Of a stretch of 38,265 bases of DNA, positions 16,863 through 26,813 are shown in pieces. The position numbers and the translations under genes were made by a program. The notes under the pieces are model-generated. The model did not search any database, was not told where the DNA came from, and saw only the letters and a program-made list of their open reading frames with translations. Position 1 is the stretch's first letter. Each line of letters opens with the position of its first letter. The DNA comes from Calidithermus roseus (GTDB taxonomy: Bacteria > Deinococcota > Deinococci > Deinococcales > Thermaceae), in NCBI RefSeq assembly GCF_003574095.1, contig NZ_QWLA01000029.1:1-38265 (forward strand), in the 5' to 3' direction.

Positions 16863-17972
16863 ATGCAGAAAACCCTCATCAGCGATTCCCCCGCATTAGC
16901 CCGCTCCAAAAGCACCGAGGGTTATCTCTTTGTTGACAACGCGCGTTTTCTATCGATCGTGTGTATCGTGCTGATACACGCCAACTGGTTCGAGATTGAC
17001 CCATCCCCTTCGCTGCTCGAGAGCACCATCGTGGCCTTGCGGGGCTTTGGAATTCTGACCTTCTTCATCATCACCTCCTTCCTCATGGCTTCCAAAATGC
17101 AAAAGCCACAGTTCAAGGTGCTTCCGTACTACTGGGAGCGGGTCAATCGCATTGGCAAGCCCTACCTGGTCTGGCTGGGCGTCCTGCTGAGCATCGCCTT
17201 CACGCGCCTGATCGCCCTGGGCAAGTTCCGCCTCATCGACATCCCCCTGGAAGCCTGGCACACGACCTTCTTCACCGCCTTCTGGTACATCCCGGTGCTG
17301 CTGTTTTCCCTCGCCGTCATGCTGCTGCTGCGCCAGCACTGGTGGAAGCCCTGGTTTCCCGTGGCAGCCTTCGGAGCCAGCTCGGTCTACGCGGTCAACC
17401 AGTACTTCCAGTGGTTCACCCCCATCCATTCCTTCGCTTTCTTCGGCTTTCTGTTCTACATGTGGGTGGGCCTGTGGCTCCACCGTAACTTCGAACGTGT
17501 TCAGCCGTGGGTGTTGGCGCTGCCCTGGTGGAAGCTACTGGCCGTGGCTGTCTTAGGGCTTACCCTGGCTACCGCTGAAGCCCGGCTGCTCATCCACCTC
17601 GGTTCGCTCAACCCCTACGACGGTCTGCGCATCAGCAACCAAGTCTACGCCATGATATGCCTGATCATCATCATCAAGCTTCCCTGGCGGCTGGCCCCGA
17701 GCTTCGTGGACGTGCGCAGGGACAGCTACGGCATCCACCTGATCCAGGTGCTGATCAACATGCTGGGCAAGTCGGCCATCACCTTGCTGCTTTTCGTGCT
17801 GGGTATCGACCAGAGCTTTACCTTCTTCGACCGCGTGCCCGAGTACGTTCCCAACCCACTGGTGCGGATAGCAATCTGGTTTAGCTGGTTCGTGCTGGTC
17901 TACGGCATCAGCCTGAAGATCACCCAGCAAATCCGCCGCACCCGCCTGGCTTGGATCGTGGGTGGGGGGTAG
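16863..17972 (+). CDS. Membrane acyltransferase, acyltransferase-3 family
   Basis: This is an integral membrane protein of the OafA/WecH/NodX type, which moves acetyl or succinyl groups across the membrane onto polysaccharides or other surface molecules. In 369 aa there are about ten hydrophobic helices. The family start is visible as FVDNARFLSIVCIVLIHAN (~23-41), with the conserved His of the first helix, and the RVNRIGKPYLVW block at ~93-104 resembles the R-hinge of the family. The RBS is GGAGAG before the ATG. The neighbouring SGNH hydrolase is the classical partner of this family, but that gene is interrupted. The acceptor molecule cannot be told. Confidence 0.88.
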   Translation: MQKTLISDSPALARSKSTEGYLFVDNARFLSIVCIVLIHANWFEIDPSPSLLESTIVALRGFGILTFFIITSFLMASKMQKPQFKVLPYYWERVNRIGKPYLVWLGVLLSIAFTRLIALGKFRLIDIPLEAWHTTFFTAFWYIPVLLFSLAVMLLLRQHWWKPWFPVAAFGASSVYAVNQYFQWFTPIHSFAFFGFLFYMWVGLWLHRNFERVQPWVLALPWWKLLAVAVLGLTLATAEARLLIHLGSLNPYDGLRISNQVYAMICLIIIIKLPWRLAPSFVDVRRDSYGIHLIQVLINMLGKSAITLLLFVLGIDQSFTFFDRVPEYVPNPLVRIAIWFSWFVLVYGISLKITQQIRRTRLAWIVGGG

Positions 17973-17975
17973 TGG

Positions 17976-18062
17976 GGGTCGTACGCAAGACGCCGGTCCT
18001 ACGTCCTACGTCTTACGTCTTGACCCTCGACCCCCGACGCCGGCGGCTGACGGCTTACCGCT
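17976..18062. repeat. Intergenic mosaic repeat, near-complete copy
   Basis: The modules in order are GGGGTCGTACGCAAGACGCC, three 7-bp units of the form CYTACGT, CTTGACCCTCGACCCC and GACGCCGGCGGCTGACGGC. The order matches the copy at 35957-36027. It fills the gap between two convergent genes. Confidence 0.65.
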
Positions 18063-18071
18063 TCGCGCTCT

Positions 18072-19409
18072 TCACCCCTGAGCCAGCAACCGCAGCAGGT
18101 TCTCGCTGGCCTGGATGCCTTTCTCGAAGCACTCGAGGTCGAACTTCTCGTTGGGCGAGTGGAGGTTGTCGTCGTTGAGGCCCATCCCCATGAGCACGAT
18201 GGGCGTGCCCAACAATTCCTGGAAGCTGGCCACGATAGGGATGCTGCCGCCGGCGCGGGTGAAGACGGGCTTGCGGCCCCAGGCCTGCTCGAGGGCCCGC
18301 ATGGCCGCCTGCATGGGCGGGGACTCGAGGTCGGTGACCACCGGCTTGCCCGTGCCGTGGTAGAGGATTTTCATGCGATAGCCTTCGGGCAGGATTTGAT
18401 GCAAGTACGCGGTGACGGCCTTCTGGATGGCCTGGGGCTCTTGGTCGGGCACCAGTCGCATGGAGAACTTGAAGCCGGCCTTGGCCGGGATCACCGTCTT
18501 CGAGCCCTCGCCCTGGTAGCCGCCCCAGATGCCGTTGACATCGAGCGTAGGCCGCACCCAGGTGCGCTCGAGCACCCCCCACCCCGGCTCACCCGGCAGG
18601 GCTTCAGCGCCGATAGAACGAGCGAACTCACCCGCGTCGAAGGGCAGCGAGGCGAAGTTGGCCTTCTCCACCTCGCTCAGGGGGCGCACCGCGTCGTAGA
18701 AGCCGGGGACCAGGATGCGCCCGTCCTCTCCCTTGAGCTTAGCGATCATCCAGGCAGCGGCGTGGATGGGGTTGGGCGCGGCCCCGCCGTAGGTACCCGA
18801 GTGCAGGTCGCGGCTGGCGCCCTCGAGCTGCACCTCCATGTAGACCAGCCCACGCAGGCCGTATTCGAGGCTGGGAACGCCCGGCGCGTACATCGAGCCA
18901 TCGGAGATGAGAAGCACGTCGGCCTTCAGGCGCTCACGGTTAGCCCTGACGAAGGGCTCGAGGTGGGCCGAGCTGACCTCCTCCTCACCCTCGATGAGAA
19001 ACTTGACGTTGACCCCCAACTCCGAACCCAGGTTTTCCACCGCGGCGATGTGGGCGTAGAGCTGGCCCTTGTCGTCGGAAGCCCCGCGGGCGTAGAGCCG
19101 GCCCTCGCGAATGGTGGGCTCGAAGGGCGGGGTGTGCCACAGCTCCAGCGGGTCCGGGGGCTGCACGTCGTAATGGCCGTAGATCAAGACCGTAGGCGCG
19201 GAAGGACTAACCCGCTTCTCGGCGTAGACGATGGGATGGCCGGGGGTGGGGATCACCTCGACCTCGAAGCCCAAGCCGCCGAGCCTGGCCTCGAGCCAGC
19301 GGGCAGCCCGCTCTACGTCGGCTTTGTGGGCGGGGTCGGCGGAAATTGAGGGGATGCGGAGGAAGTCTTTGAGGCTTTCCAGGTGATTCACGGGGAGATT
19401 GTACGTCAT
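18072..19409 (-). CDS. M20-family metallopeptidase (dipeptidase)
   Basis: This is a zinc-dependent cytosolic peptidase of the CNDP/ArgE-like M20 group that splits dipeptides or N-acyl amino acids. From the ATG at 19409 it has 445 aa. The metal ligands are visible: His79-x-Asp81 in IYGHYDVQP, Asp112 or Asp113 in ASDDKGQ, Glu142-Glu143 in EGEEEVSS (the first is the usual base), Asp170 in LISDG and the C-terminal His in NDDNLHSPNEKF. A dimerisation insert lies at ~190-300. Upstream in-frame ATG codons would extend into a mosaic repeat, so 19409 is chosen. The exact substrate is open. Confidence 0.9.
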   Translation of the reverse strand: MTYNLPVNHLESLKDFLRIPSISADPAHKADVERAARWLEARLGGLGFEVEVIPTPGHPIVYAEKRVSPSAPTVLIYGHYDVQPPDPLELWHTPPFEPTIREGRLYARGASDDKGQLYAHIAAVENLGSELGVNVKFLIEGEEEVSSAHLEPFVRANRERLKADVLLISDGSMYAPGVPSLEYGLRGLVYMEVQLEGASRDLHSGTYGGAAPNPIHAAAWMIAKLKGEDGRILVPGFYDAVRPLSEVEKANFASLPFDAGEFARSIGAEALPGEPGWGVLERTWVRPTLDVNGIWGGYQGEGSKTVIPAKAGFKFSMRLVPDQEPQAIQKAVTAYLHQILPEGYRMKILYHGTGKPVVTDLESPPMQAAMRALEQAWGRKPVFTRAGGSIPIVASFQELLGTPIVLMGMGLNDDNLHSPNEKFDLECFEKGIQASENLLRLLAQG

Positions 19410-19410
19410 G

Positions 19411-19468
19411 TGTCGTACGTTGTACGCCCAACACCAAACGTCGAAGGCTGATAGCCACGAGCTACTAC
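19411..19468. repeat. Intergenic mosaic repeat
   Basis: The gap between the peptidase and the MerR-type gene holds GTCGTACGTTGTACGCCC, CGAAGGCTGATAGCCACGAG and CTACTAC. It directly abuts the peptidase start, so it must also hold that gene's promoter region if the gene has its own. Confidence 0.6.
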
Positions 19469-20185
<717 letters not shown>

Positions 20186-20197
20186 AAGCCAAACGCC

Positions 20198-20218
20198 AAA
20201 GGCTACCGCGTAGCCTTT
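20198..20218 (-). promoter_or_regulatory. 21-bp perfect palindrome between promoter and start of the duplicated MerR gene
   Basis: AAAGGCTAC and GTAGCCTTT flank CGC: a 9-bp perfect stem with a 3-nt loop, ending 12 bases before the ATG. It follows the -10 box at 20227-20232. It could be an operator for autoregulation, a leader hairpin, or a terminator for the upstream malic enzyme gene. Confidence 0.5.
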
Positions 20219-20226
20219 ATACGCTG

Positions 20227-20232
20227 ATTATA
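20227..20232 (-). promoter_or_regulatory. -10 box of the duplicated MerR gene
   Basis: A consensus TATAAT lies on the minus strand, with a second TATAAA about five bases closer to the gene. The -35 region is weak, which fits a regulated promoter. Confidence 0.5.
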
Positions 20233-20296
20233 CGATTATCTTCCGCGCAACCAGAAAATGAGCTTATATCCGCATAGCGATAAACTCGAGGCCCCT

Positions 20297-22021
20297 TCAC
20301 TTAGCTGGCTTGAAAGGAAGATACTGGGGCTTCCAGAAGCGCTCCTCGACGAAATCCCTTAGACTGGTTAAGTCCAGGCCCTTGAGCTTGTCCGAACGGG
20401 CCACCCCTTCCTGGATGGCGCGGCGGATGACCCGTGCGGCCACGAACTTGCTTACCTCCCGCAGTTCGCCCACCGGCGGGTAAATGCGGTCGGGGTGATG
20501 GGTCGAGGTGTAGTCGTAGAGGGCATAGGCGGCCTCGAGCACCATGCCGTCGGTGACCTCCTTGGCCTGCGAGAGTACCGCGCCAAAACCCAGCCCCGGG
20601 AAGATGAAGGCGTTGTTGCCCTGACCCACCGGGTAGCTTCGGCCCTCGTACTCGACGGGAGCAAAGGGGCTGCCTGCGGCCACCATCGCCGTACCGCGCG
20701 TCCAGCGCACCAAATCTTCGGGCAGGGCTTCGGAGGAGCTGGTGGGGTTGGAGAGGGGGAAAATAACCGGACGGGGCGTGTTGGCCAGCATGGCCTTGAC
20801 GATGGGCTCGGTGAAGGAGTCGGGCTGACCCGAAAGACCCAGCAGCACCGTGGCTCTGGCGTTCTGGATGACCTCGAGCAGGTTGGGCACGTTGCCCACG
20901 TAGCTCCAGCCCTCCAGCGCCTCCGGCTTCTGGGCAAAAGCCTGTTTGTAAGGCTCCATCCGCCGCCCCTGAACCAGCAAGCCCTGGGAGTCGAGCACGA
21001 ACAGGCGGGCGAGGGCTTCCTCTGCGCTGAGTCCCTCGCGCATGAGCCCCTCTTTGAGCGCCCAGGCCACCCCCACCCCGCCGGCTCCCGCGCCGTAGAT
21101 GATGATGCGCTGGTCGCTAAGCGTCTCGCCCCTGACCCGGCAAGCCGAGAGCACCCCGGCCAGGGCCACCGCACCCGTGCCCTGGATGTCGTCGTTGAAG
21201 GAGGGCAGCACCTTGCGGTAACGCTCGAGCACGGCGAAAGCGGTGTCCTTGCTGAAGTCCTCCCACTGGATGAGGGCTTTGGGGTAGCGCTTGCGCACGG
21301 CCTCGACGAACTTATCCAGGAACTGGAAGTAGGCCTCCCCGGTGAGGCGGCGGTGCTTGGCCCCGAGGTAGAGCGGGTCGGAGATCAGGTCCTGGCGGTC
21401 GGTTCCTACGTCCAGGCCCACCGGCAGGGTTTTGTCCGGACCCACGCCGCCAGCAGCGGTGTAGAGTGAGAGTTTGCCGATGGCGATGGCCAGGCCCCCG
21501 AAGCCCTGGTCCCCGATGCCCAGAATGGCCGAGGAGTCGGTGGCGACGATGAGTCGCACCTCCTCCAGGGGCACGTTGGAGAGGGTTTGCTCGACGTGGT
21601 CGATGTCGAAGGTCGAGGCAGTAAAGCCCCTGGGGAAGCGGTAGATGGCCGAGAACTCCTTGACCGCCTCCCCCACCGTGGGCGTGTAGAGGATGGGCAG
21701 CATCTCCGACATGTGGTCGGCGAGCAGGGCGTAAAACAGCACCTCGTTGCGATCTTGCAGCGTTCTGAGGAAGATGTGCTTCTCGAGGTCGGAGGCTTGC
21801 AGCCGGTAGCGTCGGTAATGCCGCTCTTTCTGCTCCTCCAGCGTGGAGACGTGCGGTGGCAGCAGGCCCTCGAGCCCCAGCAAACGCCGCTCCTCGCGGG
21901 TGAAAGCCGACTCCTTGTTCAGCAGCGGCAACCCCAGCAGTGAAAAACCGTTGATGTAGGGCTCGAGGTACCGCTGTCCGTTCTCATCGCGTTTGACGTC
22001 GTAGTACCGGCTGACACTCAT
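20297..22021 (-). CDS. NAD-dependent malic enzyme
   Basis: This enzyme decarboxylates malate to pyruvate with reduction of NAD(P). At 574 aa it belongs to the long (SfcA/MaeA and eukaryote-like) class. The markers are [25 protein letters not shown] near the N-terminus, [10 protein letters not shown] with the catalytic Tyr, [21 protein letters not shown] with the catalytic Lys, the metal site [15 protein letters not shown] and the Rossmann motif [11 protein letters not shown]. The ATG has TACGAT seven bases upstream. It lies on the same strand as mdh and 132 bases downstream of it, with a hairpin between, so the pair may share a malate-balancing role without being one transcript. Confidence 0.95.
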   Translation of the reverse strand: MSVSRYYDVKRDENGQRYLEPYINGFSLLGLPLLNKESAFTREERRLLGLEGLLPPHVSTLEEQKERHYRRYRLQASDLEKHIFLRTLQDRNEVLFYALLADHMSEMLPILYTPTVGEAVKEFSAIYRFPRGFTASTFDIDHVEQTLSNVPLEEVRLIVATDSSAILGIGDQGFGGLAIAIGKLSLYTAAGGVGPDKTLPVGLDVGTDRQDLISDPLYLGAKHRRLTGEAYFQFLDKFVEAVRKRYPKALIQWEDFSKDTAFAVLERYRKVLPSFNDDIQGTGAVALAGVLSACRVRGETLSDQRIIIYGAGAGGVGVAWALKEGLMREGLSAEEALARLFVLDSQGLLVQGRRMEPYKQAFAQKPEALEGWSYVGNVPNLLEVIQNARATVLLGLSGQPDSFTEPIVKAMLANTPRPVIFPLSNPTSSSEALPEDLVRWTRGTAMVAAGSPFAPVEYEGRSYPVGQGNNAFIFPGLGFGAVLSQAKEVTDGMVLEAAYALYDYTSTHHPDRIYPPVGELREVSKFVAARVIRRAIQEGVARSDKLKGLDLTSLRDFVEERFWKPQYLPFKPAK

Positions 22022-22028
22022 GCCAGCT

Positions 22029-22034
22029 ATCGTA
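22029..22034 (-). promoter_or_regulatory. Leaderless-type -10 box of the malic enzyme gene
   Basis: On the minus strand TACGAT lies seven bases before the ATG at 22021. There is no Shine-Dalgarno sequence. Confidence 0.45.
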
Positions 22035-22106
22035 ACGTTGTTTCATCAGGTGCGCCATATTTTCGTTGGGTGAAAGATAACCCTGGCCGCCGACCTCAGT
22101 AAACGA

Positions 22107-22127
22107 GGGTGGGCACGAGGCCCACCC
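22107..22127 (-). terminator. Hairpin after mdh
   Basis: GGGTGGGC and GCCCACCC form an 8-bp stem with a 5-nt loop, 27 bases beyond the mdh stop. On the minus strand a short TCGTTT follows, so it is a reasonable but modest terminator. Confidence 0.55.
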
Positions 22128-22153
22128 CTACCGTTAGCGCTCAACGCACGGCC

Positions 22154-23143
22154 TTACTTGATCAGCCCGAGCTGCAGCACCGCATCGCGCTCCTCGGCGA
22201 GTTCCCTGGCGGTAGCATCCATCTTCTGGCGGCTGAACTCGTTGATGTCGAGGCCCTGCACGATCTCGAAGTCGCCATTCTTGCACACGCAGGGGTAGCT
22301 GTAGACGAGCCCCTCGGGGACACCGTAGGAACCATCGGAGGGGATGGCCATGCTCACCCAGTCGCCCTCGGGGGTGCCCAAAGCCCAGTCGCGCATGTGG
22401 TCGATGGCCGCGCTCGCCGCACTAGCGGCTGAGGAAGCCCCTCGAGCCTCGATGATCTCGGCCCCGCGCCTGGCGACCTTGGGGATGTAGGTGTTGACGT
22501 ACCATTCGTGGTCACCTACCAACTCGTAGGCACTCTTGCCGCCCACCTCGCAGTGGAAGAGGTCGGGGTACTGGGTGAGGGAGTGGTTGCCCCAGATGGT
22601 CATCTTCTTGATCGCCGCCACCGGCACCTTGAGGCGGGCAGCCAGCTGGGAGATGGCCCGGTTGTGGTCGAGGCGGGTCATGGCGTGGATCTGGCGGGGC
22701 TCGAGCCTGGGCGCGTTCTTGTAGGTGATGAGGGCGTTGGTGTTGGCCGGGTTGCCCACCACCAGCACCTTGACCCCCCTGCGGGCGCTATCGGAGAGGG
22801 CCCTGCCCTGCGCGGTGAAGATGGCCCCGTTGGCCTGGAGCAAGTCGGCGCGTTCCATGCCCTGTTTGCGCGGCATCGCGCCTACCAGCAAGGCATAGTC
22901 GGCGTCCCCGAAGGCCACGTTGGGGTCGTCGGTAGCCACTATCCCGGCTAAGGTGGGGAAAGCGCAGTCCTCGAGCTCCATGACCACGCCCTGTAAGGCT
23001 TTCATCGCCGGGGTAATCTCCAGCAGTTGCAGGATGACGGGTTGATCCTTGCCCAGCATCTCGCCGCTGGCGATGCGGAAGAGCAGGCTGTAACCGATCT
23101 GGCCGGCAGCACCGGTGACTGCGACACGTACGGGCGACTTCAT
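22154..23143 (-). CDS. mdh: Malate dehydrogenase
   Basis: This enzyme oxidises malate to oxaloacetate with NAD in the TCA cycle. At 329 aa it belongs to the cytosolic-type MDH group also found in Thermus. The nucleotide fold is TGAAGQIGY (10-18), with Glu42 as the expected ribose-binding acid. The substrate arginines are Arg92 and Arg98 around the mobile loop (PRKQGMER) and Arg162, and the catalytic pair is Asp159 and His187 (WGNHS). The ATG at 23143 is fixed by AAAGGAG upstream. The leader carries a small hairpin and TATGAT at 23199-23204. Confidence 0.97.
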   Translation of the reverse strand: MKSPVRVAVTGAAGQIGYSLLFRIASGEMLGKDQPVILQLLEITPAMKALQGVVMELEDCAFPTLAGIVATDDPNVAFGDADYALLVGAMPRKQGMERADLLQANGAIFTAQGRALSDSARRGVKVLVVGNPANTNALITYKNAPRLEPRQIHAMTRLDHNRAISQLAARLKVPVAAIKKMTIWGNHSLTQYPDLFHCEVGGKSAYELVGDHEWYVNTYIPKVARRGAEIIEARGASSAASAASAAIDHMRDWALGTPEGDWVSMAIPSDGSYGVPEGLVYSYPCVCKNGDFEIVQGLDINEFSRQKMDATARELAEERDAVLQLGLIK

Positions 23144-23163
23144 GAACACTCCTTTCGCTTCAT

Positions 23164-23185
23164 CACCCGCCCCTGGAGGCGGGTG
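23164..23185 (-). promoter_or_regulatory. Leader hairpin of mdh
   Basis: CACCCGCC and GGCGGGTG form an 8-bp stem with a 6-nt loop between the TATGAT box (23199-23204) and the ribosome binding site of mdh. It is in the untranslated leader and could affect mRNA stability or translation. Confidence 0.4.
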
Positions 23186-23254
23186 TTTGCCGCTCGAGAT
23201 CATACCCTTGCAGGATGCCGAACGTCGAATCCATTGGCCCATTGGAAGCTGCGT

Positions 23255-23285
23255 TTGCCTCGCGAAGGAGGCAGGCCGGTACAAT
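23255..23285 (+). promoter_or_regulatory. Possible promoter of the YdeP-type oxidoreductase gene
   Basis: TTGCCT (23255-23260) and TACAAT (23280-23285) are 19 bases apart, a wide but usable spacing. The site lies inside the open frame upstream of GTG 23305 and so supports that later start. Confidence 0.4.
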
Positions 23286-23304
23286 AGCGGCAATCGGAGG
23301 TTCT

Positions 23305-25584
23305 GTGGGGCTTAAACCCGTCAAGAAAGGGTGGAATCCGCAGCTGTGGGTCTCGAGGCGCCCCTTCGGGCTGGGGCTGCACAAGCCCAACAACTTCATG
23401 GAGGTCTTCCGGGCCATCGGGGAGAACGCCGACAAGCTGGGCTATGCCTGGCGCATCTTGCAGGAGGGGGTCTGTGACGGCTGCGCGCTGGGGACTTACG
23501 GGATGCGCGACTGGACGATCGAGGGCATCCACCTGTGCAACGTGCGGCTGCGGCTGCTGCGGCTCAACACCATGGGGCCGCTGGACGTGGGGGTGCTTGA
23601 GGACGTCGAAAAGCTGCGCTCGAGATCCTCCGCTGAGCTGCGCGGGCTGGGCCGTCTTCCCTACCCGATGTACCGCCGCAAAGGCGACAGAGGCTTCAAG
23701 CGCATCTCCTGGGCCGAAGCGCTCGACCGCATCGCGCTCAAAATCTGCCACAGCGCCCCCGAGCGGCTGGGCTTTTACCTGACCAGCCGGGGCACGCCCA
23801 ACGAGACCTACTACGTGGCCCAGAAGGTAGTGCGGGCGCTGGGCTCCAACAACATCGACAACGCCGCGCGCATCTGCCACTCGCCCAGCACCGTCGCCCT
23901 CAAGGAAGCGCTGGGGGTAGCAGCGACGACGTGCAGCTACCGCGACCTCATCGGCACCGACCTGATCGTGTTCTTTGGCTCCAACGTGGCCGTGAACCAG
24001 CCGGTGATGATGAAGTACCTCTACTACGCCAGGAAGGCCGGGACCAAGGTGGCGGTGGTCAACCCTTACCGCGAACCGGCCATGGAGCACTACTGGGTCC
24101 CCTCCGACCTCGAGAGCGCCCTCTTCGGCACCCGCATCACCGACCGTTTCTTCCTGGTGCAACCAGGGGGGGACATCGCCTTCATCACCGGGGCCATGAA
24201 GCACCTGCTCGAGCAGGGGGGCTTCAACGAGCGCTTCATCGAGGCGCACACCAGCGGCTTCGAGGCCGTGGTGCAGTCGCTGCGCGCGGCCCGCTGGGAA
24301 GAGCTGGAGGCCAGCAGCGGGGTTTCACACCAGGAGATGCTGACCTTCGCCCGCATGTTGATGGAAGCCGAGCGGGCCGTGCTGGTGTGGAGCATGGGCA
24401 TCACCCAGCACAGCAGCGGCGAGGACGCGGTGCAGGCCATCATCAACCTGGGCCTGGCGCGGGGTTATCTGGGGCGCGAGGGCTGTGGCCTGATGCCCAT
24501 CCGAGGACACTCCGGCGTGCAGGGCGGGGCCGAGATGGGGGCCTATGCCAGCGCTTTTCCGGGGGGCGTGCCCATCAACCCGGAGAACGCCCGCAAGCTC
24601 GCCGAGCGGTGGGGCTTCGAGGTGCCAGACCAGCCGGGTCTCACCGCGACGGAGATGCTCGAGGCCGCCCTGCGGGGTGAACTCGAGGTGCTGTGGAGCA
24701 TAGGGGGCAACTTCCTCGAGGTGCTGCCCGACCCCGAGCGCGTGCGGCGGGCGCTGGAGTCGGTGGGGTTGCGGGTGCACCAGGACATCGTGCTCTCGAG
24801 CCAGATGCTGGCCGAGCCGGGGGACGAGGTGATCCTGCTGCCAGCCACCACCCGCTACGAGGTGCCCGGCGGCGTCAGCGAGACCTCCACCGAGCGCCGG
24901 GTGATCTACAGCCCCGAGATTCCGGGTCCGCGCATCGGCCAGGCCCGGCCCGAGTGGGAGGTGCTGCTCGAGCTGGCCCACAAGGTCAGGGCCGACCTGG
25001 CCGACCGGCTGCAATTCGCCGACACCGCAGCCATCCGCCGGGAAATCGCCCAGGTGGTCCCCTTCTACGAGGGGATTGAGCGGCTGGTGGCGAAGGGCGA
25101 CGCCTTCCAGTACGGCGGCCCCCACCTGTGCAAGGACGGGGTCTGCCCCACGCCCGACGGCAAGGCCCGCTTCCGGGTGGTGGAGGTGCCTGAGCAGCGG
25201 CTTCCTCCCGGCGCCTTCCGGCTGGTGACACGGCGGGGCAAGCAGTTCAACAGCATGGTGCTCGAGGACACCGACCCCATCAACGCCGCGCCGCGCGACG
25301 CGGTGCTCATCAGCGCCGAGGACGCCCGACGGCTGGGGCTCGCGCAGGGTCAGCGGGTGTGGTTGAGCAACCCGCTAGGCCGCATGGAGGCCCAGGTCTT
25401 CATCGCCCCTGTCCGTCCAGGCACCTTGCAGGTGCACTGGCCGGAGGGCAACGTGCTGCTCGACCCCGACCTGCGCTCGGCCAAGGCCAAGATCCCCGCT
25501 TTTAAGGAAGCTTATGCGTTCATCGAACTCCAGCCCGACCCGGCCAGCGGCCAAGGTCAGGACCACGTTGCTGCGGGTGGCTGA
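23305..25584 (+). CDS. Molybdopterin oxidoreductase of the FdhF/YdeP family
   Basis: This is a Mo/W bis-MGD enzyme related to formate dehydrogenase H but of the YdeP subgroup, whose substrate is not known. The GTG at 23305 has CGGAGG six bases upstream and gives 759 aa; an ATG at 23215 would add 30 residues overlapping the mdh promoter. The N-terminal iron-sulfur region has Cys57-x2-Cys60 (VCDGCALG) and Cys78. The metal ligand is Cys191 followed by His192 in ARICHSPS, at the place of the Sec-His of FdhF, so it is a cysteine enzyme. The C-terminal MopB domain begins near [14 protein letters not shown]. No signal peptide is seen, so it is cytosolic. fdhD overlaps it, which supports a functional link. 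Confidence 0.9.
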   Translation: MGLKPVKKGWNPQLWVSRRPFGLGLHKPNNFMEVFRAIGENADKLGYAWRILQEGVCDGCALGTYGMRDWTIEGIHLCNVRLRLLRLNTMGPLDVGVLEDVEKLRSRSSAELRGLGRLPYPMYRRKGDRGFKRISWAEALDRIALKICHSAPERLGFYLTSRGTPNETYYVAQKVVRALGSNNIDNAARICHSPSTVALKEALGVAATTCSYRDLIGTDLIVFFGSNVAVNQPVMMKYLYYARKAGTKVAVVNPYREPAMEHYWVPSDLESALFGTRITDRFFLVQPGGDIAFITGAMKHLLEQGGFNERFIEAHTSGFEAVVQSLRAARWEELEASSGVSHQEMLTFARMLMEAERAVLVWSMGITQHSSGEDAVQAIINLGLARGYLGREGCGLMPIRGHSGVQGGAEMGAYASAFPGGVPINPENARKLAERWGFEVPDQPGLTATEMLEAALRGELEVLWSIGGNFLEVLPDPERVRRALESVGLRVHQDIVLSSQMLAEPGDEVILLPATTRYEVPGGVSETSTERRVIYSPEIPGPRIGQARPEWEVLLELAHKVRADLADRLQFADTAAIRREIAQVVPFYEGIERLVAKGDAFQYGGPHLCKDGVCPTPDGKARFRVVEVPEQRLPPGAFRLVTRRGKQFNSMVLEDTDPINAAPRDAVLISAEDARRLGLAQGQRVWLSNPLGRMEAQVFIAPVRPGTLQVHWPEGNVLLDPDLRSAKAKIPAFKEAYAFIELQPDPASGQGQDHVAAGG

Positions 25585-26368
25585 GGGCCAGGCCCGTCCC
25601 CAAGGCGACGAGCTGGTCAGCGAGGAGCCGCTGGAAATCCGGCTGCTGGCCGCAGGACAGCGCCGGACGCTGGCCGTGACCCTGCGCACTCCGGGCCAGG
25701 ACTTCGAGCTGGCGGCGGGCTTCCTGTTCGCCGAAGGGGTCATAGGCGGACGGGACGTGATTCGCAGGATCGCCTACTGTACCGACCCCGGCGAAGCCCA
25801 GCAGTACAACATCGTCAACGTGGAGTTGCGGGGAGAAAGCCTCCCCGACCTCGAGCGCCTCGAGCGCCACTTCTACACCACCAGCGCCTGCGGGGTGTGC
25901 GGCAAGGCGGGGCTGGAGCAACTAAGGCTGCGCGGCCAGCGCCCCCTGGCCGACGCGAGCCGCATCCGGGCCGAGGTCCTCCCCCAGTTGCCCCAGAAGC
26001 TGCGCCGGGCGCAGGGGCTTTTCGAGCGCACCGGGGGGCTCCACGCGGCGGCGCTGTTCGACCTGGAGGGCAATCTGCTGGCTTTGCGCGAGGACGTGGG
26101 GCGGCACAACGCTCTGGACAAGCTCATCGGCTGGGCGCTGCTGGAGGGGAAGCTGCCGCTGGAGGAGAAGGTGGTGCTCGTGAGTGGGCGGGCCAGCTAC
26201 GAGCTGTGCCAGAAGGCCCTGGCTGCCGGGGTGCCCATCCTGGCGGCCATCTCGGCGCCCTCGAGCCTGGCCGTGGAGCTCGCGCGGCAGTTCAACCTGA
26301 CGCTGGTGGGCTTCCTGCGCGAGTCCTTCAACATCTACAGCGCTCCCGAGCGAATCCTGCTACGCTGA
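25514..26368 (+). CDS. fdhD: Formate dehydrogenase accessory sulfurtransferase FdhD
   Basis: FdhD moves sulfur from a cysteine desulfurase to the molybdenum cofactor of formate-dehydrogenase-type enzymes. The 284-aa protein has the paired cysteines Cys126 and Cys129 in SACGVCG, the EEPLEIRL opening (~38-45), FELAAGFLFAEGVI (~64-77), the GRHNALDKLIGWAL block and VSGRASYELCQKAL. The ATG has AAGGAAG upstream and overlaps the oxidoreductase gene by 71 bases, so the two are likely translated from one mRNA. This implies that the oxidoreductase uses a sulfido-type cofactor. Confidence 0.95.
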   Translation: MRSSNSSPTRPAAKVRTTLLRVAEGQARPQGDELVSEEPLEIRLLAAGQRRTLAVTLRTPGQDFELAAGFLFAEGVIGGRDVIRRIAYCTDPGEAQQYNIVNVELRGESLPDLERLERHFYTTSACGVCGKAGLEQLRLRGQRPLADASRIRAEVLPQLPQKLRRAQGLFERTGGLHAAALFDLEGNLLALREDVGRHNALDKLIGWALLEGKLPLEEKVVLVSGRASYELCQKALAAGVPILAAISAPSSLAVELARQFNLTLVGFLRESFNIYSAPERILLR

Positions 26369-26374
26369 GAAGCG

Positions 26375-26701
26375 ATGAGGGCCTATCTGGGGGTCTACAC
26401 GGCGCGGCTCGAGATGCCCTGGGTCAAGAGCCTCAAGGAGAAACGCGCGCTGGTCAAGCCGGCCATCGAGCGCCTGCGCAGCCGCTATCCGGTCTCGGCG
26501 GCGCGGCTGGCCGGGCAGGATGACCACGGCTGGGAGGTGGTGGGCTTCAGCCTGCTGGGCTACGACGGGGTGTGGGTGGAGACCGTGCTGCGCGAGGCCG
26601 CGCAGTTCATGGCCGAACAGCGAGAGTTCGTCGTGGCCCACGAGGACTGGCACGTCGAGGAGCTGGAGTTGGAGGGCCTGCTGCCGTTGCATACGAGGTA
26701 G
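26375..26701 (+). CDS. DUF503 family protein (YlxP-like)
   Basis: This 108-aa protein shows the DUF503 pattern: a beta strand with YLGVYTARLEMPW, then SLKEKRALVKPAIERLRSRYPVSAARL and the closing HVEELELEG. The family is small and ferredoxin-like in fold; in Bacillus its member sits in the nusA-infB cluster, but its function is not established. Here it follows fdhD by six bases, so it is probably in the same transcript, perhaps by chance. The start has only a weak ribosome binding site. Confidence 0.85.
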   Translation: MRAYLGVYTARLEMPWVKSLKEKRALVKPAIERLRSRYPVSAARLAGQDDHGWEVVGFSLLGYDGVWVETVLREAAQFMAEQREFVVAHEDWHVEELELEGLLPLHTR

Positions 26702-26725
26702 CCGTTCTTGTCCCCTACGGAAGCG

Positions 26726-26813
26726 CCGCTGGCTGATGGCCGAAAGCCAGGAGCGTCGAGGGTCGGGGGCCGGTGGCGCGTGATTCGTGCTTATCAGCCC
26801 TCGGCTATCGATC
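26726..26813. repeat. Intergenic mosaic repeat
   Basis: Between two convergent genes lie CGCCGCTGGCTGATGGCCGA, AGCGTCGAGGGTCGGGGGCC and TATCAGCCCTCGGCTATCG. The modules occur in both orientations, as in other copies. Confidence 0.55.

Noticed and set aside
17973-18071. CRISPR array
   Set aside because: The repeated units are 7 bp and degenerate, without equal spacers, and no cas gene is present.
23215-23304. Start of the YdeP-type gene at ATG 23215
   Set aside because: It would cover the mdh promoter region and a likely promoter of its own; GTG 23305 has a strong ribosome binding site and gives a typical length. It remains possible.
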